32,354 bases of DNA from Nostoc sp. NMS2. GTDB taxonomy: Bacteria; Cyanobacteriota; Cyanobacteriia; Cyanobacteriales; Nostocaceae. Below, piece by piece: positions 8,043-15,832 of this stretch. The notes below the pieces were generated by a model. The model was not told the origin of the DNA, ran no database searches, and worked only from the letters and a program-made list of their open reading frames with translations. The translations under genes were made by a program, and so were the position numbers. The stretch covers positions 1-32,354 of the forward strand of contig NZ_JABXKH010000141.1 in NCBI RefSeq assembly GCF_017115105.1. The letters are read 5' to 3'. The stretch's first letter is position 1. Every line of letters starts with the position of its first letter.

Positions 8043-8629
8043 ACCCGTTACAATCCAACTCCTTACCACCCAGCTACTTCGATAAACTCTACAGCGAAGA
8101 TCCCGACCCGTGGAAGTTTGAGACTAGCCTTTACGAAGCTAACAAATATGCCGCAACGATCGCAGCTTTACCCAAAGAGTGTTATCAGTCTGCCTTGGAA
8201 ATTGGCGGTTCTATTGGCGTTTTAACAGAAAAATTGCAAGAGCATTGTGACTCACTACTCTCCATTGATGTGTCCAAACTGGCGCAGGATAGAGCAAAAG
8301 AGCGCTGTCAGCATCTCTCCAACGTCAAGTTCCAGATTATGCGTGTCCCAGAGCAATATCCCCATCAGATGTTTGATTTGACTCTAGTCTCGGAAGTTGG
8401 CTATTACTGGAGCTGGGAAGACCTGAAAAAATCCCAACAGTGTATTTTAGAACACCTGAAACCTGGAGGACATCTACTTCTAGTTCATTGGACACTCTAT
8501 GCACGTGATTATCCGTTGAGTGGGGATGAAGTTCATAACTCGTTTTTTGAGTTAACCCCAAATAAACTACGGCATTTAAAAGGTCAACGGCAGGAAGAAT
8601 ATCGACTTGATTTATTCGAGCGAGTCTGA
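8039..8629 (+). CDS. NodS-like SAM-dependent methyltransferase
   Basis: This 196-residue class I methyltransferase has the NodS-family N-terminus YFDKLYSEDPDPWKFETSLYE (residues 13-33). The SAM-binding loop is ALEIGGSIGVLTEKL (52-66), and a second motif appears as LLSIDVS. Rhizobial NodS N-methylates the deacetylated end of chito-oligosaccharides; many non-rhizobial homologues exist and their substrates are mostly unknown. The ATG overlaps the PIG-L stop by four bases. The pairing of a deacetylase with an N-methyltransferase is chemically coherent, because deacetylation exposes the amine. The stop at 8627-8629 abuts a dispersed repeat (8628-8712), so the extreme C-terminus may have been altered. 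Confidence 0.88.
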   Translation: MNPLQSNSLPPSYFDKLYSEDPDPWKFETSLYEANKYAATIAALPKECYQSALEIGGSIGVLTEKLQEHCDSLLSIDVSKLAQDRAKERCQHLSNVKFQIMRVPEQYPHQMFDLTLVSEVGYYWSWEDLKKSQQCILEHLKPGGHLLLVHWTLYARDYPLSGDEVHNSFFELTPNKLRHLKGQRQEEYRLDLFERV

Positions 8630-8712
8630 AGAAATAAGGGAACTCCAAAAAATAAATTATCCAATTTCTGTACTTCACTACGATTTTCCCTCCCCCTACC
8701 CTGAAAGCGATG
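8628..8712 (+). repeat. Dispersed repeat, copy A
   Basis: The segment from GAACTCCAAAAAATAAATTA to a C-rich tract and AAAGCGATG recurs at 23058-23171 (nearly identical over about 60 bp) and, diverged and inverted, at 30574-30697. Copy A begins at the stop codon of the NodS-like gene. One frame reads ELQKINYPISVLHYDFP in both copies A and B, although neither copy is part of a credible gene. Confidence 0.75.
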
Positions 8713-8856
8713 TTTGCAATACGCTGTGACGCTAGAACGCGAACAGCCTATTGCAGACTAGCTAACCCTTCCCTATTGGTGACGTGCTATCCTCATTGTT
8801 GCGTAAGCTTCCCGCAGCATACAGCTTTTTATCGAACAGAATTCAGGAGTCAGGAC

Positions 8857-9143
8857 GGGCTAAACGCCCCGCTATCGCTAACAGAATAAAGCCTCCGGCA
8901 TCTGCGAACAGCATAAATTCTGACCGAAAAAGCGGATAAATAATCGGCGTTTTTGCACTCCCACCAAATCGTAGATTTGGTGGTTTTCAATCAGTTGCGG
9001 GTCTGAATCCCCGACTAATAGCGCAACGTAAAGCCTTTGGCATGGCTTCGCTATGAACGATTCTGCAAGCGTCTTGATTCTGACCGGAGCAACGGAAACG
9101 TCTCCGGCTCCGCTCCTGTTAGCGATAGCGGGGCGTTTAGCCC
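8857..9143. repeat. Inverted-repeat element at the 3' end of the GT2 gene
   Basis: A perfect 28-bp inverted repeat (arms 8857-8884 and 9116-9143, core CGCCCCGCTATCGCTAACAG) encloses about 230 bp of hairpin-rich, non-coding DNA. Similarity extends outward to about 40 bp (GGAGTCAG / CTGACTTC). The right arm supplies the last codons and the stop of the glycosyltransferase gene. A diverged copy of the right arm lies at 11661-11706. The gap 8630-9136 holds nothing else that I can call. Confidence 0.75.
8960..8986 (+). terminator. Candidate terminator hairpin
   Basis: A 10-bp stem CCACCAAATC / GATTTGGTGG with a 3-base loop is followed by TTTT. It lies about 330 bp past the NodS-like gene, inside the inverted-repeat element. 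It could end plus-strand transcription, or it may simply be part of the repeat's structure. Confidence 0.45.
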
Positions 9144-10432
9144 ATTCTGACTTCTTCTTCAAGTGGTTCTAAATCATTAGGAGTCAAATTCCCTTGGAGT
9201 TTACTCCAACTGAGCCGTAAACTCTCAAGACGCAAGCGCAAATCTCCAATAGCTTGTTCAATTTCAACGACTTTCCAATGCGAAGCCCAAGTTTCTTCTG
9301 ACTGCTGGCGTTCTTCAACTTCTTCAAACAACTGACCAAAGGTATAGGTATAAGGTTGGGTCAATTTTTGCACAAGCCATTGGGCTGAAATTTTCAGCAT
9401 CTCTGCCAAGGACGCGATGCTCTTATAATCTGGCTGATAGCCATTAAGAACATACCACCACATCACTCGTAATTGGCGGCGTGCAACAAAACGAGTTTCA
9501 ATAGCAGCTGCGGACTCGACTAAAAATGGTTGCTGTTGCCGTCCCATTTCTATCCATTCACTCAACTGATTTGCTAAACCAATATTTGTACGTCCGATTT
9601 GTCTTGCCGAAGTTACTACCCGCACTAGTGGACTATGGCGAAAACGGGCATTTACCCGTACCAAGGCACGGTAAAAAGCTACATCTTCAGGAGTCCGCAC
9701 TGGTGGTAAGCCTCCTGCCAGTGCATACATTTCTGCTGTTACTGCCAAACTTGCTCCATAGTGTTGAAAGTGGCGGGGAAAGCTGTCATAGGGGTCGGGA
9801 TCGAGATAAGTTTCTAACTCGGTTATTAAGTAGCGGTAGCCAACTTCACGCAGATAGCAAGCTTTGGCGTAAGGGTCTAGTGAAGCACGACCAGCGCGTT
9901 CAACAAGAATTCGCCCACCTACAGCATCAACACCAGAGTTAATTTCATACAGATTAGCAGCAATCCAATTTTGGCTTACCTGCGAGTCTCCATCAGTTGA
10001 AGCAATTACCCCCCTTATGCGTCCTAAGCTACACAAACGGCGGTATGCTTCATCCATCAACATCTGACGCACTCGACCAATATACGCTTGGGCAGGAGGC
10101 AGAGTTTTTTCAACTACATGCAGTGCTATATCTGGATGTTGTTGGGCGAAACTCCGGGCTATAGCTGCCGAATCATCAGTACAATTATTTGCCAACAAAA
10201 TTATTTCGTAGCGTCTGGGATCTAAAACCTGTCCTTGTAGATCGACTTGATGTATCAGGGCAGTAAGGGTTGCCGCCAACGTCTGAGCTTCATTGCGAAC
10301 TGGAACAATTACACAAACTTCACAATGCGGTGACGGTGGTATTTGGACTAAACTTTGAAAAAAGTCTTTCTCGATCTTTACAGATGGAAAGTCAGCAACG
10401 AAGAGCAAGCCTTTACTTTCCATAGAAACCAT
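9137..10432 (-). CDS. Family 2 glycosyltransferase (GT-A fold)
   Basis: The GT2 nucleotide-sugar domain shows CEVCVIVPVRNEAQTL (residues 37-52), LLANNCTDDS (79-88) and the acidic metal motif STDGDS (145-150). No transmembrane segment is seen, so it is likely a soluble or peripheral transferase. The ATG at 10432 (MVSMESKG) has GGAG eight bases upstream and is preferred over the ATG at 10468, which has no clear site. The gene converges on the acyl-CoA dehydrogenase/PIG-L/NodS operon. This set of families also recurs together in other bacteria as far as I recall, suggesting a shared pathway. The last residues (EEEVRMG) are encoded by the right arm of a repeat element, so the native C-terminus was probably replaced. 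The sugar donor and acceptor are unknown. Confidence 0.87.
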   Translation of the reverse strand: MVSMESKGLLFVADFPSVKIEKDFFQSLVQIPPSPHCEVCVIVPVRNEAQTLAATLTALIHQVDLQGQVLDPRRYEIILLANNCTDDSAAIARSFAQQHPDIALHVVEKTLPPAQAYIGRVRQMLMDEAYRRLCSLGRIRGVIASTDGDSQVSQNWIAANLYEINSGVDAVGGRILVERAGRASLDPYAKACYLREVGYRYLITELETYLDPDPYDSFPRHFQHYGASLAVTAEMYALAGGLPPVRTPEDVAFYRALVRVNARFRHSPLVRVVTSARQIGRTNIGLANQLSEWIEMGRQQQPFLVESAAAIETRFVARRQLRVMWWYVLNGYQPDYKSIASLAEMLKISAQWLVQKLTQPYTYTFGQLFEEVEERQQSEETWASHWKVVEIEQAIGDLRLRLESLRLSWSKLQGNLTPNDLEPLEEEVRMG

Positions 10433-11043
10433 TTTTCCATCTCCAGGAGCAGCAACACAGTATTTCATCCACGAGCAAAATTATTAATATTTGTAACTCT
10501 ATTTTGGATATTTTCTCATTTTTTTTGGCTCTACCTACAGTATGATCAGTGGTGATTAAAAATTCCGGCACACAAGCTGTACTATCAGTATGATTTGAAG
10601 TGTTATATACCGAAGCTAAAGGTGAGACAGCAAAAATTCCTTGGGCAAAGTTAACTCCTCACCCCGATCGACAAGATTGGTTGACGAATCATTAACCGTT
10701 CGCTTTTGGACAAAAGGCACTAGTCAAACTAATTCATTGGTCAAGGTTGATACATGAACAAGAAACGAGCATTAATAAATAATATTTTTAATAAACCAGG
10801 AGTCAGAATACAGAATTCAGAATTCAGAATACTCTACCCATAAAGGGATAGAGTTTTAAGGCGAGAATATTTTAATTTTTTTCGCTTTCCTGGCTGTGAA
10901 GGCTTAGACAGTAGTCAGCCCGTGAAGCAGCAAGTCTCTTATGTAAATCTGAGATGCTCCCGCTACACTGCTTGCAGTTAGCGGTGAGAGTTGTCACATC
11001 GAAACCTAATTATTAGTTTTTCAATTTTTTGGAGGAGAGGAAA
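10433..11043. other. Intergenic region with small repeats
   Basis: This holds the promoter side of the GT2 gene and the leader of the small exported protein. Visible features are a run of CAGAATT units (about 10806-10830), then a hairpin ACTCTACCC / GGGATAGAGT (10831-10854) followed by TTTT that could terminate plus-strand transcripts. There is also a hairpin near 10969-10987 (CGCTA..CTG / CAGTTAGCG) before the next gene. No ORF or RNA gene is supported. Confidence 0.5.
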
Positions 11044-11409
11044 ATGAAGAAGTTCACCTGTTTCATGATTGTCGGGGCAGTATTGTCGATTAGTGCGCCC
11101 GCCTTTGCTGAAAGTCGTGCGGTTAATATCAGTATTGGTAGTATTGGTGGTTCCTTAGATAATGCCGCTTTGCGAACAATTCGCCAGGTTATCGGGTTTG
11201 CAGTCGGCACTAGCACCGTCGATAAATTCATTGTATATAGTCCCAGGGTCGGATCTCCTATTCCCATCGAAGGAGGTTTATCTGCTTGTGCTGAAGCTGG
11301 CTTTGGCACAAGCAATACAAAATTTAATGCTTTTATCCAGGAGTTGCGTTCAATTAATCCCAAACCAGGGACTTTCTACAATCTAGAACTTACCGCAAGC
11401 TGCAAATAG
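11044..11409 (+). CDS. Small exported protein of unknown function
   Basis: This 121-residue protein has a clear Sec signal peptide (MKKFTCFMIVGAVLSISAPA then FA, cleavage near residue 22). The mature region is short and Ser/Gly/Ile-rich (SRAVNISIGSIGGSLDNAAL), with two cysteines (in LSACAEAG and at the C-terminal ASCK) that could form a disulfide in the periplasm. The ATG follows GGAGGAG by eight bases, a strong site; an in-frame TTG at 11029 was rejected. I recognise no family. It is isolated between hairpin-bearing repeats, with a terminator about 205 bp downstream. Confidence 0.75.
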   Translation: MKKFTCFMIVGAVLSISAPAFAESRAVNISIGSIGGSLDNAALRTIRQVIGFAVGTSTVDKFIVYSPRVGSPIPIEGGLSACAEAGFGTSNTKFNAFIQELRSINPKPGTFYNLELTASCK

Positions 11410-11443
11410 AGATGTCTAATGTCGTTTGCACTCAAGCGCGGTA

Positions 11444-11470
11444 GGATGGGCTGAGGTATGAAGCCCATCC
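11444..11470. repeat. Small palindromic repeat
   Basis: GGATGGGCT and AGCCCATCC form a 9-bp stem with a 9-base loop just past the small exported protein gene. It lacks a T-run, so it is more likely a dispersed palindrome or a transcript-stabilising hairpin than a true terminator. The rest of 11410-11931 contains a terminator and a repeat copy listed separately, and no gene. Confidence 0.5.
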
Positions 11471-11614
11471 ATCAAACACTCTACGCGATAAACGCAAAAC
11501 TCCATATTTTTAAATTGGAGATGTAACATCAATGTTGATTTTAATCAGCGTCAAAAAGCGGATAGATTAGTTGTATTAGTCTATTAACTGAATAGTGCCA
11601 ATACTTCCAGTATA

Positions 11615-11646
11615 AAAAACTCCATCCCCTTGTGGGTGGAGTTTTT
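11615..11646 (+). terminator. Rho-independent terminator
   Basis: AAAAACTCCATCCC pairs with GGGTGGAGTTTTT with one bulged base around a short loop. The flanking A-run and T-run make it a possible bidirectional terminator. It would stop transcripts from the small exported protein gene. Confidence 0.65.
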
Positions 11647-11660
11647 GGGCATCCTGAATT

Positions 11661-11706
11661 CTGTTAGCGGATAGCTAGGGTCTAGCCCATTCTGAATTCT
11701 TCTTCA
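11661..11706 (+). repeat. Diverged copy of the 9116-9162 repeat arm
   Basis: The sequence CTGTTAGCGGATAGC, then TCTAGCCCATTCTGAATTC, then TTCTTCAA aligns with CTGTTAGCGATAGC...TTTAGCCCATTCTGACTTC...TTCTTCAA at the end of the GT2 gene. A left partner is not clear, although GGAGTCAGAAT at 10799-10809 resembles the outer part of the other arm. Confidence 0.6.
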
Positions 11707-11931
11707 AACTTAAGTTAATGAGATTAGTTCAGGTTCTATTGAGAATACACTGCTATTATTGACATAAAATGCTCGCTTTCAGAGAGTGGCAAATAATAGA
11801 AAATAGGGACTGACGAGTGAGAAATAGGATAAAACAAGAATCAATATTTAACTGAGGAATGGGCATTAGTCATTCTTCCCCTGCTCCCCAATCTTCCTAA
11901 TCTCCCTATTCCCTCGCTACCCTAATTTATT

Positions 11932-12669
11932 ATGGAAACTGACTCTAACAGTCCCGATCGTGTTGCATCTGCTAAGAACGAGCCTAACCCAGGAAACTTT
12001 TTGATTCCGCGATCGCAGCGACAGAGGTTCTTTATTCAGTTTACCTTAATGACCCTGATCGGATGGGTTGTGGGTGGCGTTGCCAGTATCGCCTTAGAGA
12101 AAATTATTCTGGAAAGCTTTTCACCTAGTGTTGCTCTCCAGCCACAAACATGGAGTATTTTAGTTAGAAGTCTCAGTAACGTTGTATTTGCCTTGATTTT
12201 CGCGGCTGACCAAGCCCTAATCGTTTACCGATATTTATCGGGTTGGCAGTGGATATTTGCTACTAGCGTCGGTTGGCTGATTGCTAACGGCGTTTCTACA
12301 GCCTGGATTAACTACATTTCAACCATTGCCTCATCATCACCTGAAGAAACTTTTATTTTCGGATTTTCATGTGCGATCGCATATATAATTTCTGGTGTTT
12401 GGCTGGGGCTTTGCCAATGGCTGGTACTGAGGCGATATACAGCAGGTATTTGGTGGTGGAATTTTCTACCCTCAATTTCTTTCTTATTAATTACTATTTT
12501 GGTTTGGTTGCTTTTTATTGTGCAAAATCTGATTCCAGAAGCAAGCCGTAATTTCATCTTGTATTGGAGTGGACAAGGATTTACAGCAATAATTCTAGGA
12601 ATAATACCAGCAATTGGCTTTTGTACCTTGAAAAGAAATTCACATCGCCGGAGTCGAATTTCTGCTTAA
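11932..12669 (+). CDS. Multi-pass integral membrane protein, unknown
   Basis: This 245-residue protein has a short hydrophilic N-terminus. The hydrophobic stretches include FTLMTLIGWVVGGVASIAL, NVVFALIFAADQALIVY, WIFATSVGWLIANGV, FGFSCAIAYIISGVWLG, SISFLLITILVWLLFIV and GFTAIILGIIPAIGFC, giving about six membrane segments and a basic C-terminal tail. Trp is frequent near membrane borders. I do not recognise the family, and there is no catalytic motif. It is convergent with the ABC substrate-binding protein gene (74 bp between stops) and has no operon partner. Confidence 0.7.
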   Translation: METDSNSPDRVASAKNEPNPGNFLIPRSQRQRFFIQFTLMTLIGWVVGGVASIALEKIILESFSPSVALQPQTWSILVRSLSNVVFALIFAADQALIVYRYLSGWQWIFATSVGWLIANGVSTAWINYISTIASSSPEETFIFGFSCAIAYIISGVWLGLCQWLVLRRYTAGIWWWNFLPSISFLLITILVWLLFIVQNLIPEASRNFILYWSGQGFTAIILGIIPAIGFCTLKRNSHRRSRISA

Positions 12670-12743
12670 TCGTAATTACAGCAATTTTCGGGTAATTGAA
12701 CCATATTCACCAGGTTTGAGGGGTGCTAGTAAGATTTTAGGTT

Positions 12744-14072
12744 TCATCTAGGTTGTAGGGAATCCCAAATGGAATCAAGATTTGCTTGGGCTTGTTTAAG
12801 TGCTGTTTCTGGAGATGCGCCTAGCATGGTAGCTTCGATGGCTCGACCTAAACTGTCAGATAATCGACTATAACCAGGAATGATTGGTCGAAAACCTGAT
12901 ACAGGCATTTGGTCAATAAAGACCTTCAAGACAGATTTTTGCTGAATAAAATCCTGGTAAGCCTGACTGCGGACAGATTTTAGGTTAACTGGTAAAAAAC
13001 CCGTCCCCATACTCCATTCTGTTTGGAATTTTTCACTCAAGACATACTCTAAAAATTTGAGTGCGGCTTGCTCTCTTTCTGGCGTAGTCTTCATCAAATA
13101 TATATTTCCAGTCCCCGTCACCGTGGCAGGTTTCACACTTGTAGGTATTGGAAATACTTTAAAGTCAACATTGGACTTCATGATATAAGTCCAGGGGCCT
13201 GTAATCTGCATAGCGACACGGCCTGAAATAAAAGCGTCTTCTTCATAACCTCGCTCTGGGGGAGAAAGGGTTGCAGAACCATCTTTTAATATATCTTGCC
13301 AAAATTTTAAGGCTGCGATCGCTCCTGCATTCGTCAAATTTGGACGGTTATTGGTAACAATTTCTCCCCCAGCACTCAATAAAAAGGGGAACCAACTAAA
13401 GACAGTCCATTCTCCCTTTCCAAAAGGCAGTAATATTCCGTACTGTTCAGGTTTGTTATCACCATTGCGGTCTATGGTTAATTTTTTGGCAACTTCCCTC
13501 AACTCTTCCCAAGTCTTAGGAGTTTCCGTAATTCCCGCAGCTTGGAAAAGTTTAGGCCGGTAAAAAATCCCTAAATTGCTGGTATAAAGTGGGATTGACC
13601 AAAGATGACCGTCTAATTTTAATTCCTCCAATAGGTTGGGGCTAATTTCCGAATTCAATGGCAATTTTTCCAGCCAATCTTCTAAAGGTCGAATTGCCCC
13701 TAATTCTCTAAACTGACCTGTCAATTGAGGATCGAATGATAGGATATCTGGAGGTGCATTGCCCACAACTGCTGTTAATATTTTTGGCAATTGGGGTTGA
13801 CCTACAAAGATAGATTCCACCTGGATATCAGTATGAGTTTGATTAAATTTATTTACTAGTTTGTTAAACACATCCCGATTAGCAGGGGGATTGATTGATT
13901 GCCATAGACTCAGATGAATTACTGCGTCACTTTTCTGAACTGTTCCCTGAAAACCATATAAGAATATGAAAAATATACTCAGAATAATTCCCATCAGTGA
14001 AAGCCACCAAGCAGAATTGGTTAACTGGCGGAAAAAGTTTTGAATTTGGGATTGGAAAAGAGTAAAATTCAT
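12744..14072 (-). CDS. ABC transporter substrate-binding protein (sugar type)
   Basis: This 442-residue protein of the family 1 extracellular solute-binding group (MalE/UgpB-like) binds sugars or related solutes in the periplasm for an ABC importer. Typical parts are IHLSLWQSINPPANRDVFNK, FNQTHTDIQVESIFVG, APPDILSFD, IPLYTSNLGIFYRPKLFQ and ISGRVAMQITGPW. The N-terminus has a membrane segment (WWLSLMGIILSIFFIFLYGF) but no lipobox Cys, so it may stay anchored by an uncleaved signal anchor. No permease or ATPase gene lies nearby, so it is an orphan component in this window. The start at 14072 fits the anchor. Confidence 0.88.
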   Translation of the reverse strand: MNFTLFQSQIQNFFRQLTNSAWWLSLMGIILSIFFIFLYGFQGTVQKSDAVIHLSLWQSINPPANRDVFNKLVNKFNQTHTDIQVESIFVGQPQLPKILTAVVGNAPPDILSFDPQLTGQFRELGAIRPLEDWLEKLPLNSEISPNLLEELKLDGHLWSIPLYTSNLGIFYRPKLFQAAGITETPKTWEELREVAKKLTIDRNGDNKPEQYGILLPFGKGEWTVFSWFPFLLSAGGEIVTNNRPNLTNAGAIAALKFWQDILKDGSATLSPPERGYEEDAFISGRVAMQITGPWTYIMKSNVDFKVFPIPTSVKPATVTGTGNIYLMKTTPEREQAALKFLEYVLSEKFQTEWSMGTGFLPVNLKSVRSQAYQDFIQQKSVLKVFIDQMPVSGFRPIIPGYSRLSDSLGRAIEATMLGASPETALKQAQANLDSIWDSLQPR

Positions 14073-14781
14073 GCCAAGTAGTTAAGCAAGTGCATTATCT
14101 GAAATGTGAAAAATAAAATATCAAGTTATGAAGTATAGGTGATAAATTTAAATCTCCATAGATAACTCTGGAGACTAGTAATAATTAGGATAAAAACTTC
14201 GTATTATTATATCTTTGCTATATTTTGAAATGTGCTGAGTCTCAATCACTTCACTCTTCTTAAAATACACTACAGTGTAGTCAATTTGATGAAGGTTAAA
14301 TTCCTTCTTTTTCAAATGTTTAAACTCATGTAAAGCTTTTGGATACTGATTACCTGTGAAATTTGTCAGACTTGGGTCTTAGTCATCAAGTCTGACCAAC
14401 CTTAATTTTGTGCATTTTCACAAAGAATTGGTATAACAATTTTTCTAACAACCGTATTCATCTATCAGGATTATACCATCAAAAAGAACACTGTTAAAGA
14501 GCAGGTTTGGGGTTTTTATCCAAAATGTTGAATCTGTAGCTGATGTGTGGTAACTTTACACGTAAGAGTTGAGGTCAGTTTTGTCACTAAATTCTGAGAG
14601 AAAAGAGCTATTAAGTATTGACCTCTATCACACTATCTGCTTAGTAGCTTACAGAAGAACTATTCATGGACTCTTCTATATTCAGTTTTGATGTATAAAT
14701 GATTTCTGACTCTTCATTTATAGACTAGCTGGACAACTCAGTTGAATAAATAGTTATACCTAAATAAGGACATTAGTAAGC
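14073..14781. other. Long AT-rich divergent intergenic region
   Basis: This 709 bp lies between the divergent ABC binding-protein and methyltransferase genes. It contains a hairpin GTCAGACTT / AAGTCTGAC (14365-14373 and 14388-14396) and a short palindrome ACTACAGTGTAGT near 14269-14281 that could be an operator. I see no ORF of useful length, repeat array or RNA gene that I can support. Confidence 0.45.
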
Positions 14782-15561
14782 ATGAATTCTCAAGATAAAA
14801 TTTTGCGAACTAGCCTGACAGACAATATTGATTATCCTGAATTTTGTTTAAAAGCTAGTTTAGATTATTCCATATTCAAAGATTTTCGTCGCAATGAAGT
14901 ATACAAAATTGCATTAGAACACGACGACTTCGACCAAGGCTTAGAATATCTTGAAGCAACCAATACGTCTAAGTCTTCCTCTAATGTATTGAGTAAGGTT
15001 AATGAATTTCAGAAAAATGATCGGATTGGCAATCCTATAGTTTTTGATTACGAGGGCATTGGTACAATTGCACCACCTACCCTCCGATACATAAAAATTC
15101 TGTCAGATTTGGAATCTGAATTTGGCACTCTAGACAACTTAAATATATGTGAAATCGGAGTTGGTTATGGAGGACTGTGCAGAATTATCAGTAGTTATTT
15201 CAACGTAAAAACCTATACATTGGTTGACCTGAAACCAGTGCTAATGTTAGCTCAAAGATATTTAGACCATTACCCGTTAAACACGACGCTGAACTATAAG
15301 ACAATGAATGAATTGTCTAAAAATAATTATGATCTTGTAATTAGCAATTATGCCTTTACTGAACTGAGACGAGAAATACAAGATGTTTATCTAGAAAAGG
15401 TGCTTCTTTCTGCCACAAAAGGCTATATTACATACAATGAAATCAATCCAGAAGATTTTAATTCATATACAAAAGAAGAGTTAATTAAAATCATTCCTAC
15501 AATCAGAGTAAATAAAGAAGTTGGAATATTACACCCGAAAGATTGTACTTTAGTTTGGTAA
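14782..15561 (+). CDS. Putative sugar O-methyltransferase
   Basis: This 259-residue SAM-dependent methyltransferase carries NICEIGVGYGGLCRII (residues 121-136) as the SAM loop and TYTLVDLKPVLMLAQRYL as the second motif. The GYGGLCRI pattern is typical of proteins annotated as putative sugar O-methyltransferases in surface-polysaccharide loci. The downstream neighbours are another methyltransferase and a GT4 glycosyltransferase, all on the plus strand, which supports a glycan-modifying role. The ATG at 14782 has AAGGA about 14 bases upstream. No membrane segment is seen. The acceptor is unknown. Confidence 0.78.
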   Translation: MNSQDKILRTSLTDNIDYPEFCLKASLDYSIFKDFRRNEVYKIALEHDDFDQGLEYLEATNTSKSSSNVLSKVNEFQKNDRIGNPIVFDYEGIGTIAPPTLRYIKILSDLESEFGTLDNLNICEIGVGYGGLCRIISSYFNVKTYTLVDLKPVLMLAQRYLDHYPLNTTLNYKTMNELSKNNYDLVISNYAFTELRREIQDVYLEKVLLSATKGYITYNEINPEDFNSYTKEELIKIIPTIRVNKEVGILHPKDCTLVW

Positions 15562-15673
15562 AAAACATTACCGTATTTATCAAAATGGAATAAAACTTAG
15601 GGAGATATTTAACAGCCCAATACATCACTCAAAACTTAAGTGACATCCTCTTAAAATTAAAAGTATTGGGCAA

Positions 15674-15779
15674 TATAACGGTTCCCAGTTGAGTGAGGTA
15701 CAAAAACCCCACCCCCAACCCCCTCCCCGCTCTTCGATAGGGGGCTATGATGTATCTCATTTGATTAGGAAAAGCTATA
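15674..15779. mobile_element. MITE, TAYAGCGGTT end family, 106 bp
   Basis: The ends at 15674-15702 and 15751-15779 are degenerate inverted repeats (about two thirds identical, mostly transition differences): TATAACGGTTCCCAG... against TATAGCTTTTCCTAA..., each leading to GAGNTACA. The core is C-rich (CCCCACCCCCAACCCCCTCC). The same end sequence occurs at 16619-16746, 19383-19532 and 32300 onward. It is a non-coding element between two methyltransferase genes. Confidence 0.65.
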
Positions 15780-15832
15780 GTAACCATTTATTCTATAATA
15801 GAATACGTTGATTTCATTGTGATATAAATTTG

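Noticed and set aside
8878..9162. 94-residue minus-strand ORF
   Set aside because: It lies within the inverted-repeat element and overlaps the end of the GT2 gene; hairpin DNA, not a gene.
9526..9942. 138-residue plus-strand ORF
   Set aside because: Antisense shadow of the GT2 gene, whose motifs are clear on the minus strand.
14365..14396. Terminator for the ABC binding-protein gene
   Set aside because: The hairpin lies upstream of that gene (divergent region) and has no T-run, so it cannot be its terminator.
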